Assembly (NCBI RefSeq): GCF_003312875.1
Contig: NZ_CP015163.1
Location: 7,006,001 to 7,070,000, forward strand
DNA length: 64,000 nucleotides
Source: Amycolatopsis albispora
GTDB taxonomy: Bacteria > Actinomycetota > Actinomycetes > Mycobacteriales > Pseudonocardiaceae
Direction of reading: 5' to 3'
This document shows positions 59,680-64,000 of this stretch, in pieces. A model generated the notes under the pieces. It was not told where the DNA came from. It was given only the letters and a program-made list of their open reading frames with translations, and ran no database searches. Numbering within the stretch: the stretch's first letter is position 1; the number at the start of each line of letters is the position of its first letter. A program made the position numbers and the translations under genes.

Positions 59680-62138
59680 CCATCGCACCCGACAAGCCTT
59701 CGACCGAGGAAACCCCGGTCCCCGAAGGCCACGTCAAGCTGATCATGGACGGCGAGGAGGTCATCGCGCCGAAGGGTGAGCTGCTGATCCGCACCGCGGA
59801 GCGGCTCGGCACGGTGATCCCGCGCTTCTGCGACCACCCGCTGCTCGACCCGGCAGGCGCCTGCCGCCAGTGCCTGGTCGAGGTGGAGATGAACGGCCGC
59901 CCGATGCCGAAGCCGCAGGCCTCGTGCACGATGACGGTGGCCGACGGCATGGTGGTCAAGACCCAGCTGACCTCGCCGGTGGCGGACAAGGCGCAGCAGG
60001 GCGTGATGGAGCTGCTGCTGATCAACCACCCGCTGGACTGCCCGATCTGCGACAAGGGCGGTGAGTGCCCGCTGCAGAACCAGGCGCTGGCGCACGGCCG
60101 CGCGGACTCGCGGTTCGTGGACCGCAAGCGGACCTTCCCGAAGCCGCTGCCGATCTCCAGCCAGGTGCTGCTCGACCGCGAGCGCTGCGTGCTCTGCCAG
60201 CGCTGCACCCGGTTCTCCGCGCAGATCGCCGGTGACCCGTTCATCGAGCTGCTCGAACGCGGGGCGCACCAGCAGATCGGCACCGCGGAGACGGCCGACG
60301 TGCTGGACATGGCTTCGCGCACCACCAGCGGTCAGCCGTTCCAGAGCTACTTCTCCGGCAACACCATCCAGATCTGCCCGGTGGGCGCGCTGACCAGCGC
60401 GGCGTACCGGTTCCGGTCGCGGCCGTTCGACCTGGTGTCCTCGCCGAGCGTGTGCGAGCACTGCTCGTCGGGCTGCGCCGAGCGCACCGACTTCCGGCGC
60501 GGCAAGGTGATGCGCAAGCTCGCCGGGGACGACCCGCAGGTCAACGAGGAGTGGATCTGCGACAAGGGCCGGTTCGCCTTCCGCTACACCACCGCCGAGG
60601 ACAGGCTGCGCCGCCCGATGGTGCGTGACCCGGAATCCGGTGAGCTGAAGGAAGCCTCCTGGACCGACGCGCTGCGCGTGGCCGCCGAAGGCCTGGCCAA
60701 GGCCCGCGACGGCAAGGGCGCGGCCGTGCTGCCCGGCGGCAGGCTGACCGTCGAGGACGCCTACGCGTACTCGAAGTTCGCCCGGATCGCCTTGCGCACC
60801 AACGACATCGACTACCGCGCGCGGGCGCACTCGGCAGAGGAACTGGACTTCCTCACCGCGCACGTGGTCGGCACCACCCCCGAGACCGGGGTGACCTTCT
60901 CGGCCATCGAGAACGCGCCGACCGTGCTCTGCGTGGCCTTCGAGCCCGAGGAAGAGGCGCCGATCGTCTTCCTGCGGCTGCGCAAGGCCGCGCGCACGAA
61001 GCAGGCCAAGATCGTCCACTTGGGACAGTGGACCACCTCGTCGGTGCGCAAGACCTTCGGTGAGCTGCTCGCCTGCGTGCCCGGCGGGGAGGCGGCCGCG
61101 ATCGACGCGCTCGCCCAGCACGCGCCGGACCTCGACGAGGCGCTGGCCGCGGGCGGGGTGGTGCTCGTCGGCGAACGCGCCGCCGAGGTGCCCGGCCTGT
61201 TCTCCGCGCTGCTGCGGCTGACCGCCCGCACCGGGGCCCGGCTGGCGTGGATCCCGCGCCGCGCCGGTGAACGCGGGGCGGTCGAGGTCGGTGCGCTGCC
61301 GACCCTGCTGCCCGGCGGCCGCTCGGTCACCAGCATCGAGGACCGCGTCGAGGTGGCCAGGGCGTGGGGCGTGGACGGCCTGCCCGGCGAGCCCGGCCGC
61401 GACCTGACCGGCATTCTCGAGGCGGCTTCCGGCGGTCAGCTCGACGGCCTGCTCGTCGGCGGGGTGGACCCGGACGACCTGCCCGACCCGGACCTGGCGC
61501 GGCGCGCGCTGGCCAACGCGGGCTTCGTGGTCAGCCTGGAACTGCGCGCGAGCGCGGTCACCGAGCACGCCGACGTGGTGCTGCCGATCGCCCCGGCGGT
61601 CGAGAAGTCCGGCTCCTACCTCAACTGGGAGGGCCGCCGCCGCGAGTTCGCGGTCACCCTCGAAGGCACCGGCGCGCTGCCCGACTGCCGCGTGCTGGAC
61701 ACGCTCGCCGTCGAGATGGACGCCGACCTGTTCACCCAGACCCCGGCCGCCGCCGCGGGCGACCTGGCCCGGCTGGCCACCCGCCGCGGTGGCCAGGCCC
61801 CCGAGGTCCCGGCGGCGTCCGCGCCCAAGCCGGGCGCGGGCCAGGCGGTGCTGGCGACCTGGCGGCAGCTGCTCGACGAGGGCTCGCTGCAGGACGGTGA
61901 ACCGCACCTGGCCGGCACCGCCCGCCCGGTGGTGGCCCGGCTGTCCGCGGCCACCGCGAACGGCATGGAGACGGTGACCGTGTCGACCGAGCGCGGCGCC
62001 ATCACGCTGCCGGTCGAAGTGGCCGACCTGCCCGACGGCGTGGTCTGGCTGCCGGGCAACTCCGAAGGCTCCCGGGTCCGCGCCGCGCTCGCGGCCGGGC
62101 ACGGCTCGGTGGTCTCGATCGCTGGAGGTGCGCGGTGA
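59676..62138 (+). CDS. nuoG: NADH-quinone oxidoreductase subunit G
   Basis: 75-kDa iron-sulfur subunit, 820 residues. Cluster ligands: 2Fe-2S in [23 protein letters not shown] and a later Cys (ASCTM); 4Fe-4S in [17 protein letters not shown] and [19 protein letters not shown]; a further Cys set CEHCSSGC (N7-type cluster). Residues ~220 onward form a degenerate molybdopterin-oxidoreductase fold without cofactor. ATG 59676 overlaps nuoF. Confidence 0.95.
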   Translation: MTIAPDKPSTEETPVPEGHVKLIMDGEEVIAPKGELLIRTAERLGTVIPRFCDHPLLDPAGACRQCLVEVEMNGRPMPKPQASCTMTVADGMVVKTQLTSPVADKAQQGVMELLLINHPLDCPICDKGGECPLQNQALAHGRADSRFVDRKRTFPKPLPISSQVLLDRERCVLCQRCTRFSAQIAGDPFIELLERGAHQQIGTAETADVLDMASRTTSGQPFQSYFSGNTIQICPVGALTSAAYRFRSRPFDLVSSPSVCEHCSSGCAERTDFRRGKVMRKLAGDDPQVNEEWICDKGRFAFRYTTAEDRLRRPMVRDPESGELKEASWTDALRVAAEGLAKARDGKGAAVLPGGRLTVEDAYAYSKFARIALRTNDIDYRARAHSAEELDFLTAHVVGTTPETGVTFSAIENAPTVLCVAFEPEEEAPIVFLRLRKAARTKQAKIVHLGQWTTSSVRKTFGELLACVPGGEAAAIDALAQHAPDLDEALAAGGVVLVGERAAEVPGLFSALLRLTARTGARLAWIPRRAGERGAVEVGALPTLLPGGRSVTSIEDRVEVARAWGVDGLPGEPGRDLTGILEAASGGQLDGLLVGGVDPDDLPDPDLARRALANAGFVVSLELRASAVTEHADVVLPIAPAVEKSGSYLNWEGRRREFAVTLEGTGALPDCRVLDTLAVEMDADLFTQTPAAAAGDLARLATRRGGQAPEVPAASAPKPGAGQAVLATWRQLLDEGSLQDGEPHLAGTARPVVARLSAATANGMETVTVSTERGAITLPVEVADLPDGVVWLPGNSEGSRVRAALAAGHGSVVSIAGGAR

Positions 62139-63466
62139 CCCCGTTCCTGATGCAGGCCCAGGAAATGACCAGGGCCGAGATCCTCGCCGACGACCCGTGG
62201 TGGCTGGTGCTGATCAAGGCCGTGGTCATCCTGCTGATCGGCCCGATCCTGACGATTTTCCTGATCGTCTGGGAGCGCAAGGCGGTCGGCCGGATGCAGA
62301 ACCGGCCCGGCCCCAACCGGGTCGGCCCCGGCGGGTACCTGCAGTCGCTCGCGGACGCGCTGAAGCTGCCGTTCAAGGAACAGGTCATCCCGGACACCGC
62401 CGACCGCAAGGTCTACTTCCTGGCGCCGGTGCTGTCCGCGGTGCCCGCGCTGGTCGGGCTCTCGGCGATCCCGTTCGGCCCGGAGGTTTCGATCTTCGGT
62501 GAGCGGACCCTGCTGCAGCTGGTCGACCTGCCGGTCGGCGTGCTGGTGATCCTCGCCTGCTCCTCGATCGGCGTGTACGGCATCGTGCTGGCCGGCTGGT
62601 CGTCCGGTTCGCCGTACCCGCTGCTCGGTGGGCTGCGCTCGGCGGCGCAGGTGATCTCCTACGAGATCGCGATGGGCCTGTCGATCGTCGGCGTGATCCT
62701 GTACGCGCAGTCGATGTCCACCAGCGACATCGTCGCCTCGCAGCAGTCGGGCTGGTACTTCTACCTGCTGCTGCCGAGCTTCGTGATCTACCTGATCTCC
62801 ATGGTCGGCGAGACCAACCGCGCGCCGTTCGACCTGCCGGAGGCCGAATCCGAGCTGGTCGGCGGCTTCCACACCGAGTACAGCTCGATGAAGTTCGCCA
62901 TGTTCTTCCTCGCCGAGTACGTGAACATGGTGATCGTCTCGGCGTTCGCCACCACGTTGTTCCTCGGCGGCTGGATGTTCCCGTTCGTCGGCGCCGACCA
63001 CGCGCTGAACAGCGGCTGGCTGCCGGTCATCTGGTTCATGGCCAAGATGTTCGTGCTGCTGTTCGGCTTCATCTGGCTGCGCGGCACGCTGCCCCGGTAC
63101 CGCTACGACCAGTTCATGCGCTTGGGCTGGAAGGTGCTGGTCCCGCTGAACCTGGTGTGGATCGTCATGATCGCCACCATCCGGGCCATCCGCGGCACCG
63201 ACGAGGTGCCGCTGGGGGTGTGGATCGCGGTCGGCGCGGTGGTGCTCCTGGTGCTGGTCGTGATCGCGTTCATGGTGCCGGAGAAGCAGTTGCGCGACGC
63301 CGACAGCGTGCCGGTCACCGGCAGCGACTACCCGCTGCCCCCGCTCGACCTCAAGGTCCCCGAGACCACCCCGCGCCAACGGGCGCTCAAGGCCAAGGCA
63401 CGGGTGTCGAAGAAGCAGCCCGCCGCGGTCTCCGCCGGAAGGGAGAACACCGATGGGGATGTTTGA
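62135..63466 (+). CDS. nuoH: NADH-quinone oxidoreductase subunit H
   Basis: Membrane subunit joining the peripheral arm and the proton-pumping arm; lines the quinone channel. The 443-residue protein has eight or more helices, with [57 protein letters not shown] and [41 protein letters not shown] ~60-residue charged cytoplasmic tail follows the last helix and overlaps nuoI. Confidence 0.96.
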   Translation: MTPFLMQAQEMTRAEILADDPWWLVLIKAVVILLIGPILTIFLIVWERKAVGRMQNRPGPNRVGPGGYLQSLADALKLPFKEQVIPDTADRKVYFLAPVLSAVPALVGLSAIPFGPEVSIFGERTLLQLVDLPVGVLVILACSSIGVYGIVLAGWSSGSPYPLLGGLRSAAQVISYEIAMGLSIVGVILYAQSMSTSDIVASQQSGWYFYLLLPSFVIYLISMVGETNRAPFDLPEAESELVGGFHTEYSSMKFAMFFLAEYVNMVIVSAFATTLFLGGWMFPFVGADHALNSGWLPVIWFMAKMFVLLFGFIWLRGTLPRYRYDQFMRLGWKVLVPLNLVWIVMIATIRAIRGTDEVPLGVWIAVGAVVLLVLVVIAFMVPEKQLRDADSVPVTGSDYPLPPLDLKVPETTPRQRALKAKARVSKKQPAAVSAGRENTDGDV

Positions 63467-63980
63467 TCCCATCAAGGGCTTCGGCGTCACCTTCTCGATG
63501 ATGTTCAAGAAGGTGGCCACCGAGGAGTACCCGGAGGCCGGGGCGCCGGCGGCGCCGCGCTACCACGGGCGCCACCAGCTCAACCGGCACCCGGACGGGC
63601 TGGAGAAGTGCGTCGGCTGCGAGCTGTGCGCCTGGGCCTGCCCGGCCGACGCGATCTTCGTCGAGGGTGGTGACAACACCGAGGAGGAGCGCTACTCGCC
63701 CGGCGAGCGGTACGGCGCGGACTACCAGATCAACTACCTGCGCTGCATCGGCTGCGGCCTGTGCGTCGAGGCCTGCCCGACCCGGTCCCTGACGATGATC
63801 AACTTCTACGAGCTGGCCGACGACGACCGCCAGCGGCTGATCTACACCAAGGAGGACCTGCTCGCCCCGCTGCTGCCCGGCATGGAGCAGCCGCCGCACC
63901 CGATGCGGCTCGGTGAGAACGAGCAGGACTACTACGTGAACGGGCCGCAGCTGGCTCGTGAGCAAGGGAGCGCGTCATGA
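63453..63980 (+). CDS. nuoI: NADH-quinone oxidoreductase subunit I
   Basis: Ferredoxin-like subunit with clusters N6a and N6b, passing electrons to NuoB. The 175-residue protein has two CxxCxxCxxxCP sets: C53, C56, C59, C63 ([17 protein letters not shown]) and C98, C101, C104, C108 ([16 protein letters not shown]). The start lies within the end of nuoH. Confidence 0.96.
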   Translation: MGMFDPIKGFGVTFSMMFKKVATEEYPEAGAPAAPRYHGRHQLNRHPDGLEKCVGCELCAWACPADAIFVEGGDNTEEERYSPGERYGADYQINYLRCIGCGLCVEACPTRSLTMINFYELADDDRQRLIYTKEDLLAPLLPGMEQPPHPMRLGENEQDYYVNGPQLAREQGSAS

Positions 63981-64000
63981 TCACCGCGCTGCTCGCGCAG
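63977..64000 (+). CDS. nuoJ: NADH-quinone oxidoreductase subunit J (first 8 codons, cut by window edge)
   Basis: ATG 63977 overlaps the nuoI stop (ATGA) and reads MITALLAQ before the window ends. Named from its position after nuoI in the nuo operon; the sequence alone is too short to prove identity. Confidence 0.75.

Noticed and set aside
1..64000. tRNA or rRNA genes
   Set aside because: No cloverleaf-like or rRNA-like stretch was noticed in the intergenic regions; a tRNAscan-SE run would settle it.

Overview
The window is high-GC DNA (roughly 70% or more) with GTG starts, ATGA/GTGA stop-start overlaps and an actinobacterial gene order. It looks like a Pseudonocardiaceae chromosome, most likely Amycolatopsis or a close relative. 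The order follows the Mycobacterium tuberculosis Rv0497-Rv0562 segment: membrane protein, TIM barrel, proC, small HTH, bS22, epimerase, acyltransferase, SerB1-like HAD, glutaredoxin, hemA-C-D-B, hemL, phosphatase, TlpA, ccdA-resB-ccsB, menA/E/B/D, mgtA, menG, menJ. It also carries the Streptomyces-type features rex, a BldN-like sigma factor with a DUF5667 partner, and BldC.

Layout. 1-7.4 kb: housekeeping genes (proline metabolism, bS22, lipid and sugar enzymes). 7.5-9.6 kb: an ArsR regulator with an in-frame SRPBCC-alpha/beta hydrolase fusion, then a perfect terminator and a degenerate repeat array. 9.6-14.4 kb: HAD phosphatase, DUF5667 protein and BldN-like sigma factor on the minus strand; acyl-CoA ligase and glutaredoxin on the plus strand. 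14.5-21.7 kb: an accessory block (molybdopterin oxidoreductase, IS110 element, small type VII-secretion-like cassette, AfsR/SARP regulator) placed between glutaredoxin and rex. 22-31.9 kb: rex-hemA-hemC-hemD, hemB, small membrane proteins, hemL, thioredoxin-like lipoprotein. 32-37 kb: system II cytochrome c biogenesis and a MinD/ParA-like ATPase. 37-39.5 kb: BldC, Lrp/AsnC regulator, cysteine desulfhydrase-like enzyme. 39.6-54 kb: menaquinone genes mixed with a peptidase, glycosyltransferases and others. 54.4-64 kb: nuoA-I and the first codons of nuoJ.

The genes form a respiratory theme: haem synthesis, cytochrome c maturation, menaquinone synthesis and tail reduction, and NADH:menaquinone oxidoreductase. 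Rex (NADH/NAD+ sensor) is encoded here. Rex-type operators lie in front of rex-hemACD (one) and in front of nuo (two), so the two ends of the pathway are probably joined by one redox circuit.

The most notable find is the IS110 element at 16010-17297. It sits inside one copy of a 55-bp intergenic palindrome that occurs about seven times in the window, and joining the flanks restores the palindrome with no base lost or gained. Its 248-nt non-coding end contains, in the order known for bridge RNAs, segments matching both halves of the target and both ends of the element. The guide logic of a probable bridge RNA can therefore be read directly. The palindromes themselves are modular: in two copies an 11-bp core is inverted in one arm. 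All functional calls come from reading the sequence and from family knowledge; no searches were run.
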